A stretch of 64,000 nucleotides of DNA from Beroe forskalii (GCA_011033025.1 WFMF01000012.1:409953-473952), one strand, 5' to 3'; shown: positions 22,781 to 34,250, counted from the first letter of the stretch. The notes: generated from the sequence alone by a model not told the origin. Numbers and translations are program-made.

Positions 22781-23140
22781 TAGCTTTAGCCTTCCTTTCA
22801 ACTTTTACGTGACATTTTGATTAAATCATGCTGTGTACTAGTTCAGTAATCCCTGTATAGTATAGACATTTAACTGATGTACTATTTTGGTACAGCTGCA
22901 AAATAACATTTTGACTAAACTATAGTGACTAACTAGTAAATGAAGAAGGCTGAAGCTTGAGTATTCATTCAATATTTGATTACAATCTAGAAATGCTTTA
23001 AATGTGTTTATGGGCGCTGTGTCATTGTGTGTATAGGATTCGCATCTTTTGTGTTTTATAATTGGGCACGAGGTGGCAGGGGTACAACTACATGATTATG
23101 GATATCGAGAATACCAAGGCTAAGATAATACAGTTCTGAC
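22781..23140. other. Non-coding stretch
   Basis: Nothing recognised between R1 and the mariner-like element. Confidence 0.4.
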
Positions 23141-23142
23141 TA

Positions 23143-25414
23143 CAGGGTGCGCCAAAAGTCTTGTCTCCTTTTACTTTTTTGATTATTTGAAAAATACAGC
23201 AGATAATAGTGCGTTCGGAAAAGATTGTCACTTGCAATTTTCTGAAGAAACGGCTGCCGGGAGTGACTTTTTGATGTGATGTTCGTTTTTTCAGACATTT
23301 TTTGGATTAAGATAATCGTGTTTTTACCGATAACTAAGTTTTCTTAAACGTCTACAGCAGATTCAAATTTCCTAATTATTTGCTCCGCTGTACGAAACGA
23401 CCACAAATTTCGTTGTCCAAAAAGCTATCAACGGACCCAAAAAGTGTGAGATAATCAAATGTGCTGTTGTTGCAGCACACGTGGATGCCCCAACTGGAAC
23501 AAATGGACTGTTTTCGTCGAGATGGAAATAATCTAAGGGTGCTTTGACCTCAAAAAAGGATATGCTCCAGATAAGGCAGTTGCAACTTTTGCTCTGGCAA
23601 TTGCCCAGAAAAGACAACATTTAAATAACTTGAAACCTGCAGTTATCATGTTAGGCTATTAGTTCCAGACCATTCCGTACACGAGACAACCATTTTTAGA
23701 TTTTGACTAATTTTCTTAACATCAGAAACGTGTGTGCTAATAGCTGGGTACTGCATTATCGGTTACTGAACTGTTAAATTTGCCACTTTTTAGCTCTACC
23801 CATTATCAATAATGCAGGGTTAAATTGTGCAGAAAGTTGCCCCGGATGTCAACCAATCATCCTATTCTTTAGTTTTGGACCTGAAGGCCCTGAATATGTC
23901 CTGAATAGTGAAATCGGACCATAAAAACATGGTCTAGAAGATGTAGAATTCGCCATACAGCGGAGCACCTGAAAACAATCAAAAAATAGGCTAGATGACC
24001 CACTCAAAAATCTTCGTTAACACTGAAAATTTGCAATTCAGTCTGGTTGAGACCCCAGTACTCCACTATGTTGAAATTTTGATATTTTTGGTCATATTTG
24101 TCATTTTATGCCTGTAGTGACAATCATTTCGGAACGCCCTAGTATTTCGATTCTGTAAAAAGTTTCTTTAAATATAACCAAAGAATGGCGGATTCTGAGA
24201 TTTTTAGGTTGCTGTGACGTCCATAGCAACCACACGAGTTCCCATAGCAACGGACCTAAAGATCGAAGATTTTTGGCATTTTTGACATATAGATCAAGAC
24301 CAAATTTAATGTTTTGATTGGTCATGATAAAAATAGATATTCTGATTCTGTGAAAGCTAACAGTTTCAGTCAACGCTGAATTCAGAGATTTTCAGGTTGC
24401 TATGACTTTCATAGCAACCACACGAGGTGCCATAGCAACCGGGCTTACATTAGCCCCAAATCCCACCCAAGGAGACTACTTTGAACATGCATTGAACCCC
24501 TATTGAGCTACCTTATCGGACATAATTATCACGGACTTAAGTTTCACGGACCTAAAATTTCACGGACATTAATATTCACGCTCGATCCTGCCACTTCAAA
24601 TTTCAAGAAAATCTCCAAATTTTCGGTTCGATTTTTTCCATTTTTTCCACGATTTGAATTTCAAGATATTTTTCTAATATATTTCTTTGATTAATATGAT
24701 AAATTTCCATATTGCAGGTTTTGAGCTTAAAAAGAAGTATAATTTCCTTAAAAATTTTTATCGTTGCGTTTAAAGAGATACAGTCAGATATTTCGGCGTC
24801 TCTACCCTAGAAATTTTAAGAGGAAATACCGGACTTAATTTTCACGGACCTGAAAATCACGGACATAAGTATCACGGACAAATTTTTCATGGACATTAAT
24901 ATTCACGCTGATGTGCTCAGCGTCAATTTAATGTCCGTGATAAATTATCACGGACATTAAATTCACACATAATTATCACTGATAATTATGTCCGACAAGG
25001 TAGATTCACTGTAATTGAACATTTTGTAGTGTTTATTACCCTTTCTACCAGCAGTAAAATTGAAATAAATGGCAATTAGCGAGTTTTATTTTTTTTAAAG
25101 AAGCCCAGATTCTTCCATTTTGAGTCTGGTTGCTATGGAAACTCGTGTGGTTGCTATGAAAGTCATAGCAACCTGAAAATCGCAGGATTCAGTATTGACT
25201 GGTTATGATCACTGAAACTTTTCTGTTTTGATAACTCCAGATTTATATGTCAAAACGCCAAAAATCTTCAATTTTTAGGCCGGCTGCCATGGGAAATCTC
25301 AGAATCCGCCATTCTTTGGTTAAATTTAAGAAACTTTTTACAGAATTGAAATATCTGCTGTATTTTTCGAATGATCAAAAAAGTGAAAGGGGTCAAGACT
25401 TTTGGCGCACCCTG
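23143..25414. mobile_element. Tc1/mariner-like TA-flanked element, non-autonomous
   Basis: The left end CAGGGTGCGCCAAAAGTCTT and the right end (AAGACTTTTGGCGCACCCTG, reverse complement) match. TA lies just outside on both sides (23141-23142, 25415-25416). Further inverted segments pair about 24130-24450 with 25090-25380 (GGTTGCTATG and GGCGGATTCTGAGATTT words). The terminal sequence and TA duplication are typical of Tc1/mariner relatives. No transposase frame survives. The extra 0.9 kb on the left arm (about 23220-24100) is not mirrored and may be leftover internal sequence or another insertion. Confidence 0.75.
24508..25003. mobile_element. Nested TIR element of TCACGGAC words
   Basis: CTACCTTATCGGACATAATT at the left is mirrored at the right (AATTATGTCCGACAAGGTAG), with one or two mismatches. 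The interior repeats TCACGGACxTAA and AATATTCACGC motifs, many as inverted pairs. It sits close to the symmetry centre of the larger mariner-like element, so it inserted later or forms its loop. No coding capacity. Confidence 0.75.
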
Positions 25415-25416
25415 TA

Positions 25417-25739
25417 CAGTACGGGATTTACCGGCATTCAAATTCAATGCGGTTAGCGAGTATGGAAGGCTGGGAATAGGGGGAGACATTATGACCCAAG
25501 TATAACATCGACTAATAACACGTATATGATCTTAACAGCGACACCCATATCATACCCATTACCCAAGCTTCCCTTACACATGGGATTCGATTACCTCTTA
25601 CCAAAGCTTCCCAAAACAGCGCTTCCCTGAATCTTGGTATTGCCTGATTTTCTGGGGCTCACGTCTATTATACACTATACACGGTACTAGCCCAAACTAG
25701 ACTCACCTAATTGCCGGGCTTCACAGTTCACCATACGCG
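25417..25739. other. Non-coding stretch
   Basis: Nothing recognised between the mariner-like element and the minisatellite. Confidence 0.35.
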
Positions 25740-26105
25740 GCTCCAGCTATATATAATCCATGTATTTGGCTCCCCCGTATTAACTCGTACTCCCCCATAT
25801 TAACTTGGGCTCCCCCAATCTCCCATATAAATTCGGGCTCGCCCATACTAATTTGGGTTCCCCATACAAACTCGGGCTCCCCATACAAACTCGGGCTCCC
25901 AGTCCTCAATACTAACTTTCACTGCCCAATCCCCCATTACGACTTGAGCTTAGCCGTATTAATTTAGGCTCACCCATACTAATTTGGGCTCCCCCATACT
26001 AATTTGGGCTCCCCATACAAACTTCGGACCCCCAATACTATAAATTGGGCTCCCCAATCCCCCATATTGGGCTCCCCAATCCCCCATATTAATAATTCCT
26101 CCATA
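25740..26105. repeat. GGGCTCCCCCATA minisatellite
   Basis: Irregular tandem repeat of about 20-bp units, such as CTCCCCATACAAACTCGGG and CTCCCCCATACTAATTTGGG. A related sequence in opposite orientation (GAGTTTGTATGGGGCC) occurs at 26510-26560. Confidence 0.7.
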
Positions 26106-26499
26106 TTGATTCCCCTATACGCAATGAAAGGCTTTAGTTTATTGAATCAGACATTGGCTTCCACGCCTTGAGATGGGCATCGCATTGTAGCAATGAACAA
26201 TAACAACGGCGGGCTTAAAGTACTTCTACACCGGCAACACTCACCCGAGCCAATACTTCATACACTGGAAATAATTTAATGCTAAATTGGGCAAATTGGA
26301 AGAACACCGATTTTCAAAAAGTGGTAACAGAAGTGGAAGCGCTATTTCTGTCTTACATCCCAACTGTAACCCTAACATTCGTGGCTAAACCTTATCCTAA
26401 CCATAAACAGTTAGGTTTTGGTCGATGGTAAGGGTTATGGTTAATTGGTTATGATTTGGAATAGTGTTTCCACTCATGCTTCCATGTTTTGAATGTGGT

Positions 26500-27020
26500 G
26501 GAGCTCGAGTTTGTATAGGGCCCCGAGTTTGTATGGGGCCGAGTTTGTAATTGTATGGAGATCTCAAATAGTGTGGGGGACTGGGGGAGCCTAAATTAAT
26601 ACGGGGAGCTCACGTTAGTACTACAGGAGTACGGGGAGGTAATGTTAGTGTGAGGAAGCCCAAGCTATGGTGAAGCCCAGGATAAGGTGGAGCAAGGCAC
26701 GGTGAAGCCCAAGGTAAGGGGGAGCCTGGTATGGGTGATGCCATATTTGAGGGTAAGCCCACAACATCAGTGAAGCCCGAGGTTCGGTGGAGCGTGGTAT
26801 GGTGAAGCCCAAGGTAAGGGTGAGTCTGGTGAGGGTGAGCCCCTGTATCGGGGTTATTCCAAGGCATTGGTGAAGCCCAAGGTTCGGTGTAGCCTGGTAT
26901 GGTGAAGCCCTGCAATGGGGTGGGTCTGGTAAGGGTGAGCCCCTGTATCGGGGTTATCCCGGGGCATTGGTGAAGCCCAACGTTAGGTGGAGCCGGGTAT
27001 GGTGAAGCCCGGCAATGAGG
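26500..27020. repeat. GGTGAAGCCC minisatellite
   Basis: Imperfect tandem array with units such as GGTATGGTGAAGCCC and GAGCCCCTGTATCGGGGTTA. At least two longer units of about 120 bp recur, starting near 26810 and 26930. The minus-strand 152-codon frame (Pro-rich, with repeated GLHHxxLH) reads through the repeat and is not credible as a gene. Confidence 0.7.
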
Positions 27021-27199
27021 TGAGTCTTTGAGAATATTACGCATGTTAACGTATGATGATGACGTCATTTTAAAACTTCGTGGGGAATGAAAATATGGGG
27101 ATATTTGTAAAAAAAATCCCCAAATTTCGTACCCAAATTTTTCTCATTTAAACTGGCTAACAGGCCTCCTTAAACCGGAGAGGAATAGCGAGAAACCAT

Positions 27200-27756
27200 G
27201 CAAAATCGGTAACGGGCCAAACACACGCACGATCAAGTATACAGAAATAAACTGGGGACTTGATTTGCGCTGTCGAATCACGCTAAGAATGGAGCAGCGG
27301 TACCTACAGAGCAGCGGTACCTCATTCGTAGACAGTAATGTACTTTTTTTACACCATCTCATGGTTTCTTTTATAGAAATCCACATTTTTGAAGATAGAG
27401 ACTTGGGACCTTCGAGAATCTATAGAGGATAAAATTCTACATTGTTAGTTGACCATAGATTTTCGATATCATGTTCCTGAGCTTCACAATGAATTGTTGA
27501 ACACGCCACTACTGGAAAACCTCGCTTTCTGCCGCGAGGTGTTATTGATCATAACTTCTGACATGAAAGGCGTATTCAAATGATCTCTTCACCACTGAAC
27601 TCCCTATGCTGTGCTCTATCGAATGGCCACCTTCAAAATTACTCTATCTGAAGTTTAGCCTATGAAATCGGGCAATATTGTTGCAGAATTGCTACGTTTC
27701 GCAAAACTGCGCACAAACTACTAGCAGCAGCGCTACCTCGCGTTCCGGGGTTGTTA
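27200..27756 (+). repeat. Interspersed repeat R1, copy 3
   Basis: Same element as 5742-6312 and 22225-22780. It runs from CGGTAACGGGCCAAACACAC to CGCGTTCCGGGGTTGTTAAA, the same ends as the minus-strand copy at 22.2-22.8 kb. Confidence 0.75.
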
Positions 27757-27927
27757 AAGAGCAGTTTATGTTGTCACAAAAGTGTCAATCAAAATTTAAA
27801 GAAACCTCGGTTTTAAATACATTAATCATGCGACTTATATCAAACATCCCAATCCGCGAATAACATTTTAGTTTGAATTTGCAAATGGATTTTTAAAAAT
27901 TAAGGTCCAGAATTTATGTTGTTATTG

Positions 27928-28070
27928 CGGCGCTTGCTTAACGCGTATACCCTCGTTCACGTCGCACCGCGCGCTTCCTCATAACATGGGAAGCGCTTCC
28001 TAAGCCCGTGATAGGCGTGTAGAATGTCAGCGGCGCTTCCCGCTAGAGGAAGCGCCGCTTAACGCAGACA
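27928..28070. repeat. GC-rich inverted block with strong hairpin
   Basis: Contains GCGGCGCTTCC, a CGCTAG loop and GGAAGCGCCGC (about 28030-28058), plus weaker GAAGCGCTTCC pairs. GCGGCGCTTGCTTAACGCG at the left and AAGCGCCGCTTAACGCAGAC at the right suggest one unit. It stands out against AT-rich flanks. Confidence 0.55.
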
Positions 28071-28159
28071 GGGGATATATATATATATATATACAATGAC
28101 AGTTGATCTTCACAAACAGTGCTCTACCAGATAAATCAGGAGTTTTCTATGAGGTAAAG

Positions 28160-28545
28160 TAAAACTGCGATGGTTCCCAACTTTAAGTTGTATGATGAGT
28201 ACTAATCGTCTCGTCAAGGTGCAACCGGATCATAAGTAAATGACAAAAATGATATCTGGATTACTCCTTTATAAATTTCCTCCCATGAATACAATAAAAA
28301 GCGAAATCGGCCGAAAATGAAAATTTAGGCGACTCAGATTGGTACCAATCTGGAGTCGCCTAAATTTCTTATTTTCGGCCGATTTCTACTATTGTATTCT
28401 GCGTGGGAGGAAATTTATAAAGGAGTAATCCAGATATCATTTCTGTCATTTTCACTTATGATCGGTTGCAATCTTGACGATCGATTAGTACTCATCATAC
28501 TTTTCGTGAAACTTAAAGTTGGAACCATCGCAGTTTTATTTTTGT
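28160..28545. mobile_element. Palindromic element with arms of about 190 bp
   Basis: The left arm (AAAACTGCGATGGTTCC onward) is mirrored by the right arm (GGAACCATCGCAGTTTT), with roughly one mismatch per ten bases. The centre lies near 28348, at GATTGGTACCAATC. (TA)n tracts lie on both sides (28075-28093 and 28550-28661). No reading frame. Probably a fold-back MITE inserted in or beside a TA microsatellite. Confidence 0.75.
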
Positions 28546-28546
28546 A

Positions 28547-28761
<215 letters not shown>

Positions 28762-28838
<77 letters not shown>
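28762..28838. repeat. (TA)n tract, about 77 bp
   Basis: Pure TA repeat directly following the PLE 3'-end fragment. Confidence 0.95.
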
Positions 28839-28840
<2 letters not shown>

Positions 28841-29215
28841 CTGCTGTAATTAATTAATTGATTTTTTCCGTTTTTGTTACAATTTCTTTCAGAATAAAGG
28901 ATAACATTGATTTATTCATTGATTATTAATAAATTTATCTGCGATATTCTATTGATTGATAATCTGATTCAAAGATTTGATAATTGATTGAAATTCAGGA
29001 ATTTTTTTCATCTTGAACAGATAACTGTTTATTTTTTCAGTGCATAATTGCTTTCATCTTTTTGGATTTTTCAAAGCATGTCCAGGTTATTATATTCTTA
29101 TGAAACTAACCCAGGCAATTTTATGTGTTTCAGAGTTTATGATACAATGCTTTTAAAGATTACGAGACGTTAGCAACATTCATTTCGTATCATTGTGTTA
29201 AAGAAAGTTAAGAAA
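28839..29215. other. AT-rich non-coding stretch
   Basis: Nothing recognised. It contains several ATTGATT words but no regular repeat. Confidence 0.35.
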
Positions 29216-29728
29216 ATATATATATATATATATATAGTTTAAATTTCATCAGTACTCAAATGAAACAACATTTAGGATGTCTGTAACTTCGAATTGTGCA
29301 ATCTTCTGTGGATCATTATAGCTAAAAGACAATGTAACAAATTAGTAAAAACATACTGATACAATATATAACTGGAAAAGTCAAGTGATGACGTACGGTC
29401 AGAGCACAAATTACAACGGTTATAACAATCTCAATGAATCTAAATACATCAAAAGGAATAACTTACAATATCAATGAATTTCTAACAACTAAAAGCATAC
29501 AATATCAAATTATAACTACATCCTGAAAACATCAAACTTGAATACATCTGAAAACTGAATTGAATAAATTAGAATCAATAAATTAGTAAACGAATATAAA
29601 AGAATCAGTAGAATACCACATGCAATACATGAAATATTGACCTGCAGATTCAAAATAACAAACAAATTTTAGAGAGTACTGATAGAAGGGATTTAGGAAT
29701 GCTCTGTTGCCTATCTACAGTCATGGGA

Positions 29729-30290
29729 TTATTTGCCTTGTGCACGCTTATTGGCTATTATGCGTTCATTACGTATGTTCAGCCCTCCATCTGATTCGAA
29801 AGTTTTAAGTTGGTGCTGCCAATAAGCTTCTTTTTTGCTAAGTTTGTTAGTGATGCTTTCAGGTGTATCCCATGGCTCAGGCTTAACCTTATCTACAAGT
29901 GTGACCTTAAGCTCTAATGCTAGGGTAGCATTGTACTGTGCTTGGTTGTCTATCCTAAATTTATGGGCCTTGTCTTGATTATAGTGAACAGCTACCCTAC
30001 AACTATTTACGTTTTTCTTAATGTGGCTTTTATGATTTGAAAAACGTAACTTCATAGTGCTATCAGTACTCCCTACATTCTGTTTGTTACACACTAGGTC
30101 AGTTATAACATAAATAACATGTAGATCTTCACAAGATATAGATTGGTTGATATTATGGAATTGTTTGGTTGATAATGACTGTATTCTAACAGTATTCTCA
30201 GATAAAAAGAATTTACATAAATTACATTTACCACAATTAATATTACCTAAAGGATTAGTAACATTGGTGTCAGTGTTCCTCGAGAATATC
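29729..30290 (-). CDS. PLE A1 GIY-YIG endonuclease domain
   Basis: The reading continues the RT polypeptide after the frameshift. It has a Cys cluster (CGKCNLCKF), a GIY-like strand (VIYVITD), a YIG-like position reading QNVGST, then LRFSNHKSHIKK with the conserved Arg and His, and a C-terminal SKKEAYWQHQLKTF followed by GGLN. The second tyrosine of the GIY-YIG signature is Asn here, and copy A2 has the same change. The domain normally nicks target DNA to prime reverse transcription. Stop codon at 29729. Confidence 0.8.
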
Positions 30291-31768
30291 GGGAGTGAAC
30301 CAGTGAATCCCCCAAAGTCTTAGCCTTTCTGAAAGTCACAAAGATTTTATCTTTGGAAACTACATCTTTCAGAGAATCATCCAAGTCTAGAAGGTGCTTA
30401 TGTTTGTTAACTGCTCTTGTAGCACCTGCAAAACTTGGATGAAAGTCTAAAACTAAGGGAATCCTCCTGCCACACTCCTTACTCTCAACAGTGAAACTGA
30501 TTTCTGGGTCTCCTATGAGTTCTAGTCTGTCTAAATTATCACATTTATTGAATTCTGTAGTAATAAAATCTAAATTATAACCTCTATGAACAAAATGCTG
30601 AGAATGAGAAAGTTTATGTTTAAAATACTCGGATTCCTCTGAACAAATTCTTTTGATCCTCTTGGCTACTCCTTGAGGAATATTGGTGCACACATGCTTA
30701 GGATGACAAGAGTTTGGGTTGAGATAAGCATGTGTGTCTGAGGGTTTGGTGTAGAGTGTAGTATGAATCAATGAGTCTTTTATATACACTCTGGTATCAA
30801 GATATTCAATGCCCTCTGTAGGGTCTTCTGCAAAGTTCATAGTAAATTTGATTTTGGGATGTAGAGTGTTGATCCATGCATGAAATTCATGAAGTTTTTC
30901 AATTCCCATGACCCAAGGACAGAAGATGTCATCTTTAAACCTACACCACAAGGCTATGGTGAAATCTTCATTGCTATTGATGATCACATCAATAGGGTGC
31001 ATAGCTATGTCCGCATATGAGCATGCATTATGAGGACCCATAGCAGTGCCATTGTTTTGAACATAAGCGACATTGTTGAAGAATGATATGTTGTTTTCCA
31101 AGGTAATCCTAGTGGCTTCTAGGATACTAGTGGTGCTGGGGAACAACACATCTCTCTTTTTCAACAAGTCTTCACAAGCCTGTAAACCCATGGCATTGTC
31201 AATGCTGGGGAACATAGCCACTATGTCCCAACTTACTAAAATAATGTTACTGATTTTGTCACTTTGACAAAGATTAAATTTATGAATTTGATACAAGAAA
31301 TCTGATGAGTCTTTCAAAACATAAGGTAATTCAACAACTAACTGTTTTAAATAAAAATCTGACCAAGCAGCTAGATTTTCAGTAGGAGAACCACATCCAG
31401 AAGTGATTAAACGCCCAGGGTAATTCGCCTGGGGTTTATGAACTTTGTAGTTGCAATAATCATACCCTGGCCGGGATTCTTCTTTGACCATCCAGGTTGC
31501 AAGACGTTTACTGATGTCACCAGCCTCCAATGAAGTTTCCACCCATCTTTCAATGACAGCATTGATATCTTTGATTTTTTGAGGGATGGGGGAGGTATCT
31601 TCAGCTTCATTGATAGGGGTGAATGTGTCTTTGTCCCCTAAGTGATCCATGACCTTCTGTTCATAGTTATCTTGAGTGTCTATGACCCAGCCAGTACCCT
31701 TATCGAAATACCTAAACACAGAGTCATCCCAACTTTGTAGCTGCTTCAGAGCTTGACGATGGTTTGAT

Positions 31769-31771
<3 letters not shown>
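30247..31771 (-). CDS. PLE A1 reverse transcriptase
   Basis: About 508 residues from MSSNHRQALKQLQSWDD. RT blocks appear in the usual order: SWDIVAMFPSID (first catalytic Asp, near 31220), GTAMGPHNACSYADIAM (near 31030), CRFKDDIFCPW (catalytic Asp pair, near 30940), then LHPKIKFTMNF and EYLDTRVYIKD, TTLYTKPSDTHAYLNPNSCH and IPQGVAKRIKRICSEE. These last blocks are diagnostic of Penelope-like RTs. All three catalytic aspartates are present. The frame ends at TAG (30247) after one base appears to be missing. Reading on in the next frame gives NTDTNVTNPLGNINCGKC, the linker into the endonuclease. The IYIYIY residues before the first Met come from the TA tract. Confidence 0.85.

Positions 31772-31814
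<43 letters not shown>
31772..31814. repeat. (TA)n tract, 43 bp
   Basis: Pure TA repeat marking both the 5' truncation of PLE A1 and the left end of the GGATAGCC element. Confidence 0.95.
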
Positions 31815-31816
<2 letters not shown>

Positions 31817-32499
31817 ATAGCCAAAAACAATTGAAAATTGTTTGGGTTTCGCAGCCACTCCAGTATCAAAAATTATACGATTAAAAAAGTTGATATGACT
31901 TTTAATCGCAGCCCGTCCGTGGCGGTGTGCTTTGGTTACGAAAAAATATCTTGGTCACGCATATGATGTGAACTTATTGAATTGTACACTCGTGAAAACT
32001 TTCCACTTCATTTTTGTCGAACATCTTCACAATCGTGATGCTGTCACTCCAACCTGCCAACCATAATAAGTGTGACGGCGTGTTTCCTACCGGCTTAAAA
32101 TCATGCATTATCAAAGCTTAGTGGACTCATGTTTTAAATTTTTATGCCCCTTAAAGTCGCTGCAAATTGGCGATTTAAATCATCAAATGAACGTACGATT
32201 AATTTTAGCATGCTCTCAAGCCCTTTCACGTGAAATCAGAGTTAATAGAATGCTAAAAATTATAGGTATTTGCTTTACGCGTTAACTCACGCTTCATTAG
32301 TTAATTAAAAGAGGTATGATTCAAACGGCAGTGAGATGTTGAATGTTAAGTTCTGCTCATGTCTTAGTAACCAAAGCCTCAAAGCACACCGCCACGGACG
32401 GGCTGCGATTAAAAGTCATATCAACTTTTTTAATCGTATAATTTTTGATACTGGAGTGGCTGCGAAACCCAAACAATTTTCAATTGTTTTTGGCTATCC
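31815..32499. mobile_element. TIR element GGATAGCC, copy 1 (complete)
   Basis: Inverted repeats of about 125 bp: GGATAGCCAAAAACAATTGA at the left and its reverse complement at the right (TCAATTGTTTTTGGCTATCC), extending through CGATTAAAAAAGTTGATATG to GCACACCGCCACGG. The interior has a 60-codon frame also present in copy 2, but it has no recognisable motif. It joins a TA tract directly at the left. Probably non-autonomous. Confidence 0.85.
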
Positions 32500-32509
32500 A
32501 TATCACTCT

Positions 32510-33822
32510 TTTTTTGGCATAAAACTTACGCTATCAGTTGAAGTAAATGTTGCCGCTGGAATAAAGCCGCTATCATTCTTACTTTTTGAGTTATAGGCGA
32601 TAATTACCTTAATTGGCCAATTAACTAATTAAGCGGTTGGCAACCGGTACTTAAATCGAACGAATAAATCGTATTTTCGTCGTATGTTAAAGATACCGTT
32701 AAAATTAAGACGCTATCATTTTTACTCTTTAAGTTATAGGCGATAATTACTTAATTGGCCAATTAACTAATTAAGGGGGCCGGGGGGGGTCCGAGGTCGA
32801 TTTCCGGTTTTTTGTTGTTTCTGATAGAGGAGAACGCCAGCTACCAGTAGGTTTTTACCCCATGTAAAAATATTGTTCCTAGCCGAAGTTATGAATTTTT
32901 TCAAATCGCGGGTTCGCCTGTAATCACAGTGCTTATGTTCTAGGCATAAAACAAAAATTTTGATAAGTCAGATTTTTTATCTAGGCCTCAGAAGTGAAGA
33001 TATGAATTTGACTCAAAAATGGTCAAAGATAACAATTTTCAAATTTAAAAAGCTCATATTTTCCACTTCTGAGGCCTTAATCACAATTCTGTCCATTCAA
33101 AAGTTTTGTTTCATGCCCTAGAACTTAACTACCAAGTTCCAAGGGTTTTCCTCAAAACTGTAGGAGGGAAAAATTCATAATTGCCAATTTACATATGGGG
33201 TAAACCCTACTGGTAGCTGCTCTATAAGAAACAACAAAACCAAAACTTTAATTGGCGATCGGTACTTAAATCGAACGAATAAATCGTATTACCGTCGTAT
33301 GTTAATGATGCCGTTAAAATTAAGGCGCTATCATTTTTACTTTTTAAGTTATAGGCGATAATTACTTAATTGGCCAATTAACTAATTAAGCGGTTGGCGA
33401 TCGGTACTTAAATCGAACGAATAAATCGTACTTTCGGCGTATGTTAATGATGCCGTTAAAATTAAGACGCTATCATTTTTACTTTTTAAGTTATAGGCGA
33501 TAATTGATTTAATTGGTCAATTAACTAATTAAGCGGTTGGCAACCGATACTTAAATTAAACGTATTAATCGTAGTTTCGACTAAATTTTATGATGCCGTT
33601 AAAACTAAGACGCTATCATTTTTACTTTTTGAGTTATTTGCGATAATTGATTTAATTGGCCAATTAACTAATTAAGCGGTTGGCAACCGATACTTAAATT
33701 AAACGTATCAATCGTAGTTTCGACTAAATTTTATGATGCCGTTAAAACTAAGACGCTATCATTTTTTACTTTTGAGTTATTTGCGATAATTGATTTAATT
33801 GGCCAATTAACCAATTAAGGAA
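32510..33822. repeat. Satellite with period of about 143 bp
   Basis: Monomers contain TTAATTGGCCAATTAACTAA and GCGGTTGGCAACCG, then GACGCTATCATTTTTACT. The TTAATTGGCC landmark recurs at 32611, 32753, 33368, 33511, 33654 and 33797, giving spacings of 142-143 bp once an insertion (32800-33247) is removed. Some monomers carry subtype changes (GCGATCGG or CAACCGAT). Non-coding. Confidence 0.9.
32800..33247. mobile_element. Fold-back MITE inserted in the satellite
   Basis: The left end has TTTTTTGTTGTTTCTGATAG with GCCAGCTACCAGTAGGTTTT. The right end mirrors it (TACTGGTAGCTGCTC and AGAAACAACAAAACC). Internal segments also pair (AGGCCTCAGAAGTGAAGATA with CCACTTCTGAGGCCT), so almost the whole unit folds back. 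It interrupts one satellite monomer. No coding capacity. Confidence 0.75.
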
Positions 33823-34250
33823 TTTTCGTTTAAAATTTTATATAGCCTAGTGCACGCACATCATGCTGAAGTTTCATATGCCGTTTAGATTATGTTTCTA
33901 TCTTTTATGGTTCTCGAGAACACTCAAACACTATTTTTATCATAGTCGTAGTCCATGTGCTAATTTTTGGCAAATGGCTTTTTTGATAATTTTTGTGAAA
34001 AACGGTTCGGCCGATTTTCATGAAATTTTCAGGGATTGTTTATTCTGTTGTCAACTACCGCTGTGCAAATTTTTGTATCCAACGGAGCTCATTAACATAC
34101 TTTAAACGACACTCAAAAATCGCGATTTTCGCAATTCACTGTATTTTTATATAGTAGGCGCTGGCAAACGTATTTTTCAATACTTGAAAAACGGTTCCGC
34201 TACCACTTTTAGCACTTCATGCTGGTACTACTGGCTTGTTTGAACTGTCT
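33823..34250. other. Non-coding stretch
   Basis: Nothing recognised. It is AT-rich and separates the satellite from the hairpin array. Confidence 0.4.

Larger units (their letters stand above)
29238..31771 (-). mobile_element. Penelope-like element A1, 5'-truncated, best preserved copy
   Basis: On the minus strand the element starts at a 43-bp TA tract (31772-31814). It runs through an RT domain and a C-terminal GIY-YIG domain and ends with a 3' untranslated region at a second TA tract (29216-29237). It lacks the N-terminal segment present in the copy at 36.2 kb. The 3' region shares GTGCTCTGACCGT and CACTTGACTTTTC with copies A2 and A3. One frameshift near 30290 separates the RT from the endonuclease. 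Confidence 0.85.

Noticed and set aside
26610-27068. 152-codon Pro/His-rich minus-strand frame
   Set aside because: It is a reading of the GGTGAAGCCC minisatellite; the protein repeats only because the DNA does.
32103-32285. 60-codon frame conserved in two GGATAGCC elements
   Set aside because: The copies are nearly identical in DNA, so conservation of the frame carries no evidence of coding; no motif was seen.
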